From Levilactobacillus paucivorans (lineage in GTDB: Bacteria > Bacillota > Bacilli > Lactobacillales > Lactobacillaceae): a stretch of DNA of 64,000 bases. The position numbers and the translations under genes were made by a program. How positions within the stretch are numbered: the first letter of the stretch is position 1; every line of letters begins with the position of its first letter. The notes under the pieces were generated by a model. That model was not told where the DNA came from and did no database searches. It saw only the letters and a program-made list of their open reading frames with translations. The stretch is from the NCBI RefSeq assembly GCF_001437125.1, contig NZ_JQCA01000004.1, forward strand, positions 1-64,000, read 5' to 3'. Below are positions 16,087 through 24,364 of the stretch, piece after piece.

Positions 16087-16122
16087 ACGGATTGAATTCG
16101 GTGTGAATTCAGTCCGTTTTTT
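16087..16122 (+). terminator. Terminator of the 30-residue peptide gene
   Basis: A 13-bp stem (16087-16099 with 16105-16117, one wobble) is followed by six Ts. Confidence 0.9.
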
Positions 16123-16396
16123 GATCGCTGACTAGTGTTTCTGACGTGTCCCCCAAATATAAACAACTTTGTGATCGACACTCACAAAGTAGGCCTGGTT
16201 TGTAGCAAAAGAGAACAGGCAGAGCAGGCGTGTTTACTCACTATCTGCGGAAACTTTACAAGATGTTGACAGGGAACACACGGTTAATTTACATAAGATC
16301 GCTATGCTAGACCTAACTTAGTGATTATCGGCGTTTAACCGTCACCGGGTGACCGATTCCCCGGCGGCCATCATCTGTTTGGGGGGCAACGGGGAC

Positions 16397-17278
16397 ATGA
16401 ATAAATTTACCATTATCCATTTATCAGATTCACAACTCACGGCGCCGGGAGTCGAGCCACAGTACCACCAGCGCCTACTACCGCAGGAGAAGCTGCAACG
16501 GGTCTTCGACGACGTCTTGGAACATCAGCTTCAGCCAGACCTCGTCGTCTTGAGCGGAGATCTCTTACAGGGGGGCACGGCCGGGGACTATGCCCGGTTT
16601 CACAGCTATCTGCGTGAGCAATCGCAACGGCTGGCGGCACCGATTGAAGTGGTGTTAGGGGACCAGGACGACCGTGAGGCCTTTAACAACGGCTACTTAT
16701 CCCAGCCTGACCTACCGTACTACGCCTACAAGCAGGTTCATCAGAACATGGACTTCTATTTCTTAGATTCCAAATGGGAGGAGAACAAGGAGGCGGGATG
16801 GCTCGATCGCGAGCAGCTAGACTGGCTGAACAAGAATCTCCACTTAGCGCCTCGCCGCCGGGCCTTCATCTTCCTTCACCATCCGCTAGACGCGCCGGCA
16901 TTGCGGCCGATGCGCTACGCGTTACTGCAAAATAATCGTGAACTCTTGGCGATCCTCCACGGTCACAATATCGGGGGCATCTTTACCGGCCATTTACATT
17001 TTGCGGCCAGCTACTTAGTCGAAAGTACCATTCCGGTCACGGCTGTCGGGTCGGCCTCAACCTACATCAATTGCCAGGACCCACACTACCACGAGGTCCA
17101 CGACGCGGTGACGTATAACGTCATCACGATTCAACGTGGCCTAGCCAGCATCACCAGCCACCCCCTCTATCTGGGCCAACCCATCATCGACACGGTCACA
17201 GTGAACAACACGGGTTTTGCCAAACATCGGCCTCGTCTGACCAGTTCACGGCGAATCGTCAATGGGCCATTTATCTGA
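16397..17278 (+). CDS. Calcineurin-like metallophosphoesterase, altered motifs
   Basis: A 293-aa protein of the Icc/CpdA-like phosphodiesterase group. Motif order is right: HLSDSQL near residue 9 (normally DxH), LSGDLLQGG (GD), LGDQDDR (normally GNHD), FLHHPLD (H), and GHLHF (GHxH). The second ligand of motif 1 is Q and the GNHD motif is GDQD, so one metal site is changed. The enzyme may still bind one metal, or may act on an unusual substrate. ATG at 16397 is preferred because it directly follows a G-rich ribosome site (16381-16386); the frame is open from 16349. It is transcribed alone and followed by repeat R5. Confidence 0.8.
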   Translation: MNKFTIIHLSDSQLTAPGVEPQYHQRLLPQEKLQRVFDDVLEHQLQPDLVVLSGDLLQGGTAGDYARFHSYLREQSQRLAAPIEVVLGDQDDREAFNNGYLSQPDLPYYAYKQVHQNMDFYFLDSKWEENKEAGWLDREQLDWLNKNLHLAPRRRAFIFLHHPLDAPALRPMRYALLQNNRELLAILHGHNIGGIFTGHLHFAASYLVESTIPVTAVGSASTYINCQDPHYHEVHDAVTYNVITIQRGLASITSHPLYLGQPIIDTVTVNNTGFAKHRPRLTSSRRIVNGPFI

Positions 17279-17302
17279 CATCTGATATTGTCGGGACTTC
17301 GT

Positions 17303-17483
17303 CGCCTGCGGTGACCAGGGGTTCCGTCCTGTGGGGCCCGTCCGAAGCCTGAGGGGCGGTCTTCGGCCTCGCTTCAAGCCCCACACAACCCGTGGATCTT
17401 GAAGTCGTCCCAGTTTCTAAGACCGGCAGTTCACCGGCCTAAGAAACTCGACACAGGATTCCACCCCCGGTCACCTCCGGCTG
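17303..17483 (+). repeat. Structured repeat R5 (type 2, + orientation)
   Basis: The outer helix is GGTGACC (17310-17316) with GGTCACC (17469-17475), continued by GGGG/CCCC and TCCTGTG (17327-17333)/CACAGGA (17452-17458). Three internal hairpins follow: CCGAAG/CTTCGG, CTTCAAG/CTTGAAG enclosing CCCAC/GTGG, and AGTTTCT/AGAAACT enclosing CCGG/CCGG. It ends with TCCGGCTGA. It faces R6. Confidence 0.85.
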
Positions 17484-17651
17484 AGAGTAGTGGTTGTCAT
17501 GACGACGTGACGCATGGTCCCAGGTTACGGGGGATGAGTCGTCGTTCACCAGTCAGAATGGGTTGATGAATTGGCGAGGCACATTTCGGAATTCTCACCA
17601 CCGTTACTTCCAGAAAAATTTGGCGTGATCGATGCGGCAATGGCTAAGGGA

Positions 17652-17808
17652 AAGCCTGGAGGGTGGTTCTGAGGAGGCTCAGCCGTGTCGTTATTGTTAG
17701 CGGAGTGGTTTTCTCCGGTTACAATAAGGCCGCTCGGGGAGACCGCTCTTTGGCTTCCCGACGTGCCCATGGCGTTCCAGCCTCCTCAGAACCACCCGGA
17801 AGGCCCCG
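17652..17808 (-). repeat. Structured repeat R6 (type 1, - orientation)
   Basis: A perfect 19-bp outer helix (17661-17679 with 17779-17797) is identical to that of R4. Inner helices on the minus strand are CGGGAAGCC/GGTCTCCCCG and TTATTGT/ACAATAA enclosing GGAG/CTCC. Convergent partner of R5. The 168 bases between them hold no gene. Confidence 0.9.
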
Positions 17809-17868
17809 CCGGGGCAATCCTCAGGACCTTGAACTCAAAGACAAATCAAGACCATAAAAACAAATTTT

Positions 17869-17918
17869 GGAGGGGTGATTCCCAGTGGCAAGGCGGGAAT
17901 CACCCCTCCGTTAGTTTT
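17869..17918 (+). terminator. Very stable hairpin, probable bidirectional terminator
   Basis: A perfect 15-bp stem (17869-17883 with 17895-17909), GC-rich, is followed by GTTAGTTTTCC on the plus strand and preceded by CAAATTTT, which gives AAAATTTG on the minus strand. It insulates the rsmG operon from what lies upstream. Confidence 0.65.
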
Positions 17919-17956
17919 CCTCAGGAATAGGCGTTTCATGTGAGCCTAATTTTCGG

Positions 17957-18080
17957 TATAATAGGTATCGACGTGTGAGCGAAACGCCGCGGAAAACCCC
18001 GCCAGTTCGTGGGGTCACGAGTTGCGTTTCGCCAGTAAGTAAGGTAAAGTATAACCAAGCGTGAAACAATCTTGTTTCAC
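17957..18080 (+). promoter_or_regulatory. Promoter and structured leader of the rsmG operon
   Basis: TATAAT at 17957-17962 gives a leader of about 135 bases. It holds GCGAAACG (17979-17986) paired with CGTTTCGC (18025-18032) around ACCCC (17996-18000)/GGGGT (18011-18015), then GTGAAACA (18061-18068)/TGTTTCAC (18073-18080). The last arms are the two halves of the parS sequence in outward order, separated by 4 bases. Confidence 0.5.
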
Positions 18081-18104
18081 AGAAGTGAACTGGGAGATTA
18101 ACGT

Positions 18105-18833
18105 ATGAATCCAGAAGAGTTTCGTGCCGCGTTAGCAGCGCAAGGCATTGATTTAACCGCAACACAGGAACAGCAATTTGCGACCTACTATGAGTTCTTA
18201 GTTGCGACCAACGAACACGTAAACTTAACCACGATTACCGCGGAGCCAGACGTCTACCTGAAACATTTTTACGACTCACTGACCCCCGCTTTTTACGTGG
18301 ACGCGATGCGCACGGAACCGTTAACGGTCTGTGATGTCGGGGCAGGTGCCGGATTCCCGTCACTGCCTTTGAAGATCATGTTCCCACAGCTCCAGGTGAC
18401 GATCGTGGACTCGTTGAACAAGCGAATCACGTTCTTAAATGAACTCGCCGCCAAGCTCAACTTGACCGGCGTGGCCTTTCATCATGCCCGTGCCGAGGAA
18501 TTCGGCGGCAAGCGGGCCGCTAATCGCGAAGGCTTCGACCTCGTGTTGGCCCGCGCCGTGGCTCGGATGTCGGTCCTTAGCGAATTGTGTTTACCACTCG
18601 TTAAGGTCGGGGGCCAATTCGTGGCCTTGAAGGCGGCCCAGACCGAGGATGAACTCGCTATGAGCCAGACAGCCATTGCGACTCTCGGGGGCAAGCTGGC
18701 GGCCGATGAGGCCTTCTCACTGCCTGTGAGTGGCGACCAACGCCACATCGTGGTTATCGACAAGGTTCGGCACACACCAAAGCGTTATCCGCGTAAGGCG
18801 GGGACGCCCAATAAGGAACCGTTAGAAGATTAA
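18105..18833 (+). CDS. rsmG: 16S rRNA (guanine-527-N7) methyltransferase RsmG
   Basis: Methylates N7 of G527 in 16S rRNA using S-adenosylmethionine; loss of the enzyme gives low-level streptomycin resistance. Length (242 aa) is usual. The N-terminal helix region precedes the SAM-binding motif [16 protein letters not shown] (about 75-90); [11 protein letters not shown] binds the adenosine; the ARAVA motif lies near 149. ATG at 18105 has GGGAGA 8 bases upstream. It is first in an operon with noc, parA and parB, the usual order near the replication origin in Firmicutes. Confidence 0.95.
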   Translation: MNPEEFRAALAAQGIDLTATQEQQFATYYEFLVATNEHVNLTTITAEPDVYLKHFYDSLTPAFYVDAMRTEPLTVCDVGAGAGFPSLPLKIMFPQLQVTIVDSLNKRITFLNELAAKLNLTGVAFHHARAEEFGGKRAANREGFDLVLARAVARMSVLSELCLPLVKVGGQFVALKAAQTEDELAMSQTAIATLGGKLAADEAFSLPVSGDQRHIVVIDKVRHTPKRYPRKAGTPNKEPLED

Positions 18834-18852
18834 TGGGATGGGGGTAAGATAA

Positions 18853-19683
18853 TTGCCATTTTCATTATTTGGAAATAATCGGGAGAAGGCGGTTCAGCCG
18901 ACACATCCCGTGAAACAAAACGTGGTAATGATCCCGGTTGCCCAAATCATTCCCAACCGGTTTCAACCGCGGCAACGGTTCGACGCCACCGCGATTACCG
19001 AATTAGCACAAACCATCGAGGAACATGGACTCTTACAGCCCATTGTGATTCGCCAATTTGAGGCCGACCATTACGAGATCATCGCCGGTGAGCGGCGGTT
19101 CAGAGCGATTAACCAACTGAAATGGGAGACCGTTCCCGCCATCGTTGAAGAGATGAGTGACGACGAGACGGCGTCCATGGCGCTGATTGAAAACCTCCAA
19201 CGGGAGGAACTTTCCGCCATTGAAGAGGCGCACGCCTACCAACAGTTGATGGCGCTCAATCACATGACGCAGTCGCAGTTGGCCGAGGGTATCGGCAAGA
19301 GTCAGGGGTTCGTGGCCAACAAGTTACGACTCTTGAAGCTGGCCGAACCCGTACGTGAGGCCATCTTGAACCGCCAGATCACCGAACGACACGGCCGGGC
19401 CTTACTGGCCTTGGACGATGCCGGTCAGGTCGAGCTGTTGGGGCAGATCATTGCCGACAAGTTGACGGTCAAGGAGACCGAGGCGCTGATTACCAAACGC
19501 AAACAGCCCAAACGGCGGCGCAAGGTGACCAAGCACAGTGTCTCCAAGGACACCCGCGTGGCGGTCAACACGATTCGTCACTCGGTGAAGATGGTCCAGG
19601 ACGCCGGCATGACGCTGACGACTAAGGAAGAAGAAACACCAGACGGTTACCGCATCATCATTGACATTCCAAAAGAAAGCTAG
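18853..19683 (+). CDS. noc: Nucleoid occlusion protein Noc (ParB family)
   Basis: Noc binds dispersed sites and the membrane to keep the division ring off the nucleoid. The protein has the ParB CTPase motif (AGERRFRAI, about 76-84), the ENLQREELSAIEEA motif, and an HTH (SQLAEGIGKSQGFVANKL, about 138-155). An N-terminal amphipathic start (MPFSLFGNNREKAV), as in Noc and unlike ParB, is visible and would be the membrane anchor. Start is TTG with a GGGGG ribosome site upstream. The C-terminal basic stretch KRKQPKRRRK is also Noc-like. It lies between rsmG and parA, which supports Noc against a second ParB. Confidence 0.9.
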   Translation: MPFSLFGNNREKAVQPTHPVKQNVVMIPVAQIIPNRFQPRQRFDATAITELAQTIEEHGLLQPIVIRQFEADHYEIIAGERRFRAINQLKWETVPAIVEEMSDDETASMALIENLQREELSAIEEAHAYQQLMALNHMTQSQLAEGIGKSQGFVANKLRLLKLAEPVREAILNRQITERHGRALLALDDAGQVELLGQIIADKLTVKETEALITKRKQPKRRRKVTKHSVSKDTRVAVNTIRHSVKMVQDAGMTLTTKEEETPDGYRIIIDIPKES

Positions 19684-19696
19684 AGGTGAACGACAT

Positions 19697-20464
19697 ATGG
19701 GCTATATCATCGCATTAGCCAATCAAAAGGGTGGCGTAGGCAAGACCACCACCGGGGTTAACCTGGGCGCAGCGCTGGCTTCGGCCGGTCAACACGTCCT
19801 CCTGGTGGATACCGATGCCCAAGGGAATGCGACCAGTGGGGTCGGCATTCAAAAGGCAACCATTGAACGTGAAGTCTACGATGTTTTGGTAAATGAAACG
19901 CCGATTCAAGACGCCATTCTCCATACGGAACATGAGGGACTGGATATCGTGCCCGCAACCATCCAGCTTTCCGGTGCGGAAATTGAATTAACGCCAATGA
20001 TGGCACGGGAAACCCGGTTAAAAGCGGCGCTCGATGAGATTAAGGATGAGTATGACTATATCCTCATCGACTGTCCCCCTTCGTTAGGGCTTTTGACGAT
20101 CAACGCCTTTACCGCGGCGAACTCCATTTTGATTCCGGTTCAAAGTGAGTACTACGCGTTGGAAGGACTGACCCAACTGTTAAATACGGTGAAGTTGGTT
20201 CAAAAGCACTTTAACCGCGACCTGAAGATCGAAGGGGTCTTATTAACCCTGTACGACGCCCGGACCAATCTCGGGAAACAGGTTAACGAAGAAGTTAAAA
20301 AGTATTTCCAAAACAAGGTTTACGCCACAATTATTCCGCGTAACGTCCAGTTAGCGGAGGCACCGAGTCATGGGATGCCAATCATTGATTATGCGCCAAA
20401 ATCGAAAGGTGCCGAAGTATACACTGAACTCGCAAAGGAAGTGCTAGCAGCCCATGGCAAGTAA
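19697..20464 (+). CDS. parA: Chromosome partitioning ATPase ParA (Soj)
   Basis: A 255-aa Walker-type ATPase that works with ParB to separate origins and to control DnaA. The deviant Walker A motif KGGVGKTTT is at residues 9-17 with the signature lysine, Walker A' is LLVDTDAQGN, and Walker B is YILIDCPPSLG. ATG at 19697 with AGAGGTGA upstream is preferred, although the frame is open from 19661 inside noc. The 3' end overlaps the parB start by 11 bases, so the two are translationally coupled. Confidence 0.95.
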   Translation: MGYIIALANQKGGVGKTTTGVNLGAALASAGQHVLLVDTDAQGNATSGVGIQKATIEREVYDVLVNETPIQDAILHTEHEGLDIVPATIQLSGAEIELTPMMARETRLKAALDEIKDEYDYILIDCPPSLGLLTINAFTAANSILIPVQSEYYALEGLTQLLNTVKLVQKHFNRDLKIEGVLLTLYDARTNLGKQVNEEVKKYFQNKVYATIIPRNVQLAEAPSHGMPIIDYAPKSKGAEVYTELAKEVLAAHGK

Positions 20465-21338
20465 GAAAGAGAAAAGTTTAGGCCGCGGAATTGACGCGTT
20501 ATTTGCCGAAAATGGCGTCGACGCCGGCGAAGAAACGGTGGTTGATCTGACGTTGGCCGATATCCGACCTAACCCGTACCAACCCCGCCAGAAGTTCGAC
20601 AAGAAGGGCTTAGATGATCTGGCCGCCTCGATCGAAAAGACCGGGGTCTTCCAACCAATCATTGTTCGGCAACCAGACAAACGGGTCAACCGTTACGAGA
20701 TTTTGGCCGGTGAACGTCGGTTCAGAGCGTCTAATTTAGCCGGCAAGACCACGATTCCCGGGATTATCCGTGACGTGACCGAGGAACAAATGATGGAGAT
20801 CGCCGTGTTGGAAAACCTCCAACGCGAGGATTTAACCCCATTGGAAGAAGCCAAAGCCTACGATACGTTGATGACCAAGCTCACCTTGACGCAGGCGCAA
20901 GTCTCCGAACGTCTCGGCAAGAGTCGGCCATACATCGCCAACTACTTGCGGTTACTGGGACTGCCTAAGGCCGTGAAGGATATGTTACAGAAGAACGACC
21001 TGTCCATGGGACAAGCCCGGACGCTGTTATCCTTGAAGGATAAGACCAAGCTCGTGGCGTTAGCTAAGCGCGCCGTGAGTGAGGGGATGACCGTGCGAGC
21101 CTTGGAGGCCGAAGTTGGTAAGCTGAATGGTGCGGCGAAGAAGCTCGCCAAGAAGCCGGCCAAGAAGAAGTCGCCATTCCTGCGCTCCACGGAGAATCAA
21201 CTCCAGGAACACTTTGGCACGCAGGTTACGATTAACGAGACTGCCGGCAAGGATCAGCAAGGAAAGATTGAGATTGACTATCTTTCCAATGACGATCTGA
21301 ACCGCATCTTAGACCTGCTGAATATCCACCAGGACTAA
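20454..21338 (+). CDS. parB: Chromosome partitioning protein ParB (Spo0J)
   Basis: Binds parS near the origin, spreads as a CTP-dependent clamp, and loads condensin. Motifs in order: the N-terminal ParA-contact LGRGIDALFAE (about 9-19), the CTP-binding AGERRFRAS (about 84-92), ENLQREDLTPLEEA, the HTH (AQVSERLGKSRPYIANYL), and a C-terminal dimerisation segment after a Lys-rich linker (KKLAKKPAKKKS). 294 aa is normal. Starts within the last bases of parA. No consensus parS site was seen in this window. Confidence 0.95.
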   Translation: MASKKEKSLGRGIDALFAENGVDAGEETVVDLTLADIRPNPYQPRQKFDKKGLDDLAASIEKTGVFQPIIVRQPDKRVNRYEILAGERRFRASNLAGKTTIPGIIRDVTEEQMMEIAVLENLQREDLTPLEEAKAYDTLMTKLTLTQAQVSERLGKSRPYIANYLRLLGLPKAVKDMLQKNDLSMGQARTLLSLKDKTKLVALAKRAVSEGMTVRALEAEVGKLNGAAKKLAKKPAKKKSPFLRSTENQLQEHFGTQVTINETAGKDQQGKIEIDYLSNDDLNRILDLLNIHQD

Positions 21339-21356
21339 CTCATGGGAGGCATGACC

Positions 21357-21563
21357 ATGTACGATTTAGGTGATTTGGTAGAAATGAAGAAACCCCACCC
21401 ATGCGGCACCAACCGCTGGGAGATTACCCGAATGGGCGCGGATATTAAGATCAAGTGCACCAATTGTGGTCACGTGGTGATGTTGTCACGGCGTGAATTT
21501 GAAAAGAAACTAAAAAAGGTATTGGTTCGTAAAGCCGACGCCGAGAATGGAAAGAGTGAATAA
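21357..21563 (+). CDS. DUF951 small zinc-ribbon-like protein
   Basis: A 68-aa protein conserved next to parB and ychF in Firmicutes. It has MYDLGDLVEMKKPHPCG, then IRMG-type RMGADIKIKCTNCGH with a C..C pair and the earlier C of HPCG, which could bind a metal. Function is unknown. ATG at 21357 is preferred because GGGAGG lies 7 bases upstream; the ATG at 21342 overlaps that site. In operon with parB and ychF with only short gaps. Confidence 0.85.
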   Translation: MYDLGDLVEMKKPHPCGTNRWEITRMGADIKIKCTNCGHVVMLSRREFEKKLKKVLVRKADAENGKSE

Positions 21564-21568
21564 TTGCT

Positions 21569-22669
21569 ATGTCATTAACTGCAGGAATCGTTGGCCTGCC
21601 GAACGTCGGGAAGTCAACTTTATTTAACGCGATTACCAAGGCGGGGGCCGAAATGGCCAACTACCCCTTCGCCACGATCGATCCGAACGTGGGGATGGTG
21701 GAAGTTCCTGATAAGCGTTTGGACCGGATTCAAGAATTGATTCCAGCCAAGAAGGTCGTCCCAACGACGTTTGAATTTACCGACATCGCCGGGATCGTCA
21801 AGGGTGCCAGCAAGGGTGAAGGTCTGGGAAACAAGTTCCTGGAAAACATTCGCCAAGTGGACGCTATCGTTCACGTTGTCCGCACCTTTGACGACGACAA
21901 CATCACCCACGTTTCCGGGAAGATCGACCCAATCGATGATATCGAAACGATCAACTTGGAATTAGGCCTGTCCGACCTGGATGCCGTTAACAAGCGGTTA
22001 GCCAAGGTTGAACGTGCGGCTAAGGGAAGCGACAAGGAAGCTAAGGCTGAATTGGCCGTGCTACAAAAGATTCAACCCGTCCTCGAAGCCGGTGGGGCCG
22101 TCCGGACGATTGACTTTGACGAGGAAGAAACCAAGATTGTGAAGGGCCTCTTCCTGTTAACCTCAAAGCCCGTTCTCTACGTGGCTAACATTGCCGAAGA
22201 CGACATGGCCGATCCCGAAGACTCCAAGTACTTCGGTCTGATCAAGGACTACGCCGCCAAGGAAGGCGCCGAGGCCATTGCCGTGGCCGCCGAAGCCGAA
22301 GAAGAAATCGCTCAATTGGACGATGACGAAAAGCAGGACTTCCTCGAAGCCGAGGGTGTGGAAGAACCCGGATTGAATCGCTTAATTCGGGCCTCATATC
22401 ACCTCTTAGGCCTGGAAACGTTCTTTACGGCTGGTGGTAAGGAAACCCGTGCCTGGACGTACAGAAGCGGCACTAAGGCCCCTCAAGCCGCCGGCATCAT
22501 TCACTCTGACTTTGAACGTGGATTTATCCGCGCTGAAGTTATGGCATTTGATGATTTGGATAAGCTCGAAACCGAAGCTGCCGTCAAGGAAGCCGGTAAG
22601 CTGCGGGTCGAAGGGAAAGACTACGTGATGGAAGACGGCGACATCGTCGAATTCCGATTCAACGTTTAG
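21569..22669 (+). CDS. ychF: Redox-regulated ATPase YchF (OLA1 family)
   Basis: An Obg-family P-loop protein that hydrolyses ATP instead of GTP and binds ribosomes, with roles in stress response. The G1 loop GLPNVGKSTLF is at residues 8-18, FTDIAGIVKGASKGEGLGN is the G3 region, and the NIAEDDM segment replaces the guanine-specific NKxD. A C-terminal TGS domain (EVMAFDDLDKLE to GDIVEFRFNV) is present. Length 366 aa is usual. It begins 5 bases after the DUF951 gene. Confidence 0.95.
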   Translation: MSLTAGIVGLPNVGKSTLFNAITKAGAEMANYPFATIDPNVGMVEVPDKRLDRIQELIPAKKVVPTTFEFTDIAGIVKGASKGEGLGNKFLENIRQVDAIVHVVRTFDDDNITHVSGKIDPIDDIETINLELGLSDLDAVNKRLAKVERAAKGSDKEAKAELAVLQKIQPVLEAGGAVRTIDFDEEETKIVKGLFLLTSKPVLYVANIAEDDMADPEDSKYFGLIKDYAAKEGAEAIAVAAEAEEEIAQLDDDEKQDFLEAEGVEEPGLNRLIRASYHLLGLETFFTAGGKETRAWTYRSGTKAPQAAGIIHSDFERGFIRAEVMAFDDLDKLETEAAVKEAGKLRVEGKDYVMEDGDIVEFRFNV

Positions 22670-22686
22670 AAGGGAACAGAGATTAG

Positions 22687-23412
22687 ATGAGTGATAACAA
22701 GCAAACTCCGCGTAATGCGGGCGTTCGTCAGAACCGCAATAATGTTGCGGTCAACGAACGGGCAGCGTTTGACAACCTCGGGTTGACCAAGCGTAACGCC
22801 GAATACATGTACCGCTTCAACAAGGCCTTGGAAAGGACCAAGTTGACCCCAGAACGCAAGTCTGAGGCCGTGCAAGCCATGGTTAACGAGTTGATTGAAG
22901 GCCAAAAGTCTGGGAAGACCGGTAAGAATACTTATGGGGATATCGACGCGCGGGTAAAACTCGTGGTCGAGGGGCCACAGAAGCCAACCTCCCTCTTTGG
23001 GGGTCCCGACTACTGGCCAAATATGATCTACAACGCCTTGACGTTCTTCATGATCTTTAACCTGATGTTCGGGCTGATCTACTTCTTCTCACCAAAGATG
23101 ATGACGACGAGTCAACCCGTTGGGATTACGGCCATTACGGTCAGTGCCCTGGTTGCCGGATTCGCCCTGCCAGTGATGCCGCGGGTCTTCGATCCGAAGA
23201 TCAAGCACCGTTACAATGGCTGGATGCGGACCTTACTGGTTGTCCTGGTCTTCGTTGTGTGGATGGTGCTGTTCTTCTCAGCCCAACTCTTACCACCAGT
23301 GATCAACCCAGTTCTCCAACCAAAGCCAAGTATCGCTCTGGGACTTATTTCCATCGCTATCATGCTCTGGATGCGTCGTCGTTACAACATTCGCGGCGGG
23401 TTACTGGGCTAA
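22687..23412 (+). CDS. DUF1129 membrane protein
   Basis: A 241-aa protein with a charged N-terminal half (LTKRNAEYMYRFNKALE, about 34-50) and four hydrophobic segments in the C-terminal half (MIYNALTFFMIFNLMFGLI, AITVSALVAGFALPV, LLVVLVFVVWMVLFF, ALGLISIAIMLWM). This is the DUF1129 family, found after ychF in lactobacilli; function unknown. ATG at 22687, 17 bases after ychF, so it ends the rsmG operon. A terminator follows. Confidence 0.85.
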   Translation: MSDNKQTPRNAGVRQNRNNVAVNERAAFDNLGLTKRNAEYMYRFNKALERTKLTPERKSEAVQAMVNELIEGQKSGKTGKNTYGDIDARVKLVVEGPQKPTSLFGGPDYWPNMIYNALTFFMIFNLMFGLIYFFSPKMMTTSQPVGITAITVSALVAGFALPVMPRVFDPKIKHRYNGWMRTLLVVLVFVVWMVLFFSAQLLPPVINPVLQPKPSIALGLISIAIMLWMRRRYNIRGGLLG

Positions 23413-23428
23413 ATTTAAGTTTGAATTT

Positions 23429-23459
23429 GAAATGCCATCCTTTCGGGGATGGCATTTTT
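23429..23459 (+). terminator. Terminator of the rsmG-DUF1129 operon
   Basis: AAATGCCATCC pairs with GGATGGCATTT around a TTTCGG loop, followed by Ts. Confidence 0.95.
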
Positions 23460-23533
23460 GTTTTCATACTGGATTGTAAGCGCGACGTCTCCGGCCTATG
23501 CCTTAGATCCAGCATGACAATGACTTGAGGTAT

Positions 23534-23574
23534 AAAAACTGACCCTACTTGCTTAACAGCAGGCAGGGTCAGTT
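23534..23574 (-). terminator. Terminator of the GNAT gene
   Basis: AACTGACCCT (23537-23546) pairs perfectly with AGGGTCAGTT (23565-23574). On the minus strand the stem is followed by TTTTTAT. Confidence 0.85.
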
Positions 23575-23627
23575 GGAGATAATGTGTGATTGTGCTTAAT
23601 GAAGATGGATACATGGCGCCAAAATAA

Positions 23628-24200
23628 TTATAGATTTGCATCAATCAGTTGTGCAATTTCAGGGATCGTCAATGCCATTTCTTGTTGACCTCTAGGATTT
23701 CTGGAGGCGTGTCTTTCGAAACTAAAATTTTGGGTATAAAAGGGGACGGCAGTTTCTAGTGCTTGAACAGTGACTAAAGCAACACCAGTGTGCGTGATCA
23801 CATTTTCATAGAGCATCGTTAACAAAGCCTTCATCAAGGCACTACCCAGTTGTCTTCTTTGATAATGCTTATCGATAGCAAAGTAAACGATATCAATGAC
23901 AGGGTAGTTTGACGCGCCGTTTGTGATGATCTTTTTTTCTTTTCGATAAGTGTTCTTGATGGTAGTCAAACTTGCTAATGTTGTAAAGAACCCTACAACG
24001 ACGTTATCTTGGAGATAGACGAAAGTTTTAGCTAGATTTCCAATATCAAAGTCATAGGCCTCGTTTACTAAAAATTGGTTGATACTCGTATAATCATTAA
24101 GTGCGGATTTAGTGGAACAAGTAGGTGGCACACAATCAAAAGTAGTTAAACATGATCTATCAATCAAATCTGAGATGGGATATAAGCCCGCTTTTCCCAC
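23628..24200 (-). CDS. GNAT-family acetyltransferase
   Basis: A 190-aa N-acetyltransferase fold. Visible parts are the strand VYLQDNVVVGFFTT, the long strand VIDIVYFAIDKHYQRRQLGSAL that holds the acetyl-CoA loop (Q/RxxG/A as RRQLG), and the late TVQALETAVPFYTQNFSF. The start is GTG at 24200, which overlaps the stop of the upstream small ORF (TAGTG), so it is translated by coupling. The arrangement resembles GNAT toxin systems that acetylate tRNA, but the upstream protein is not a recognised antitoxin. Base composition is lower in GC than the ychF operon, which may reflect transfer. Confidence 0.75.
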   Translation of the reverse strand: MGKAGLYPISDLIDRSCLTTFDCVPPTCSTKSALNDYTSINQFLVNEAYDFDIGNLAKTFVYLQDNVVVGFFTTLASLTTIKNTYRKEKKIITNGASNYPVIDIVYFAIDKHYQRRQLGSALMKALLTMLYENVITHTGVALVTVQALETAVPFYTQNFSFERHASRNPRGQQEMALTIPEIAQLIDANL

Positions 24201-24364
24201 TAATGAAACACCTTCAGCGTCGGTAGTGACTGAAGTCGTTGCTTGGACCGCAACAGTTCCGATTTGCGTTGTGAGGTTAGGTTGCCATTAATTCGTCTGG
24301 TGAGTATTAGCTTTTCACTTGGTGTAAGGCTCAATGGTTTCTTATGGCCGTCAATTGTAGACAT
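24200..24364 (-). CDS. 54-aa basic protein coupled to the GNAT gene
   Basis: Start ATG at 24364 with GGGGAGGAA 8 bases upstream; a longer frame to 24409 lacks a ribosome site. The product is very basic (SEKLILTRRINGN, SERKSELLRSK-like stretches) and ends in TLKVFH. Its stop codon shares a base with the GTG of the acetyltransferase. It may be an antitoxin or a nucleic-acid-binding partner. I do not recognise the family. The 387 bases upstream, to 24751, are AT-rich, hold a GGGC/GCCC hairpin near 24593-24606 and otherwise nothing I can name. Confidence 0.6.
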   Translation of the reverse strand: MSTIDGHKKPLSLTPSEKLILTRRINGNLTSQRKSELLRSKQRLQSLPTLKVFH

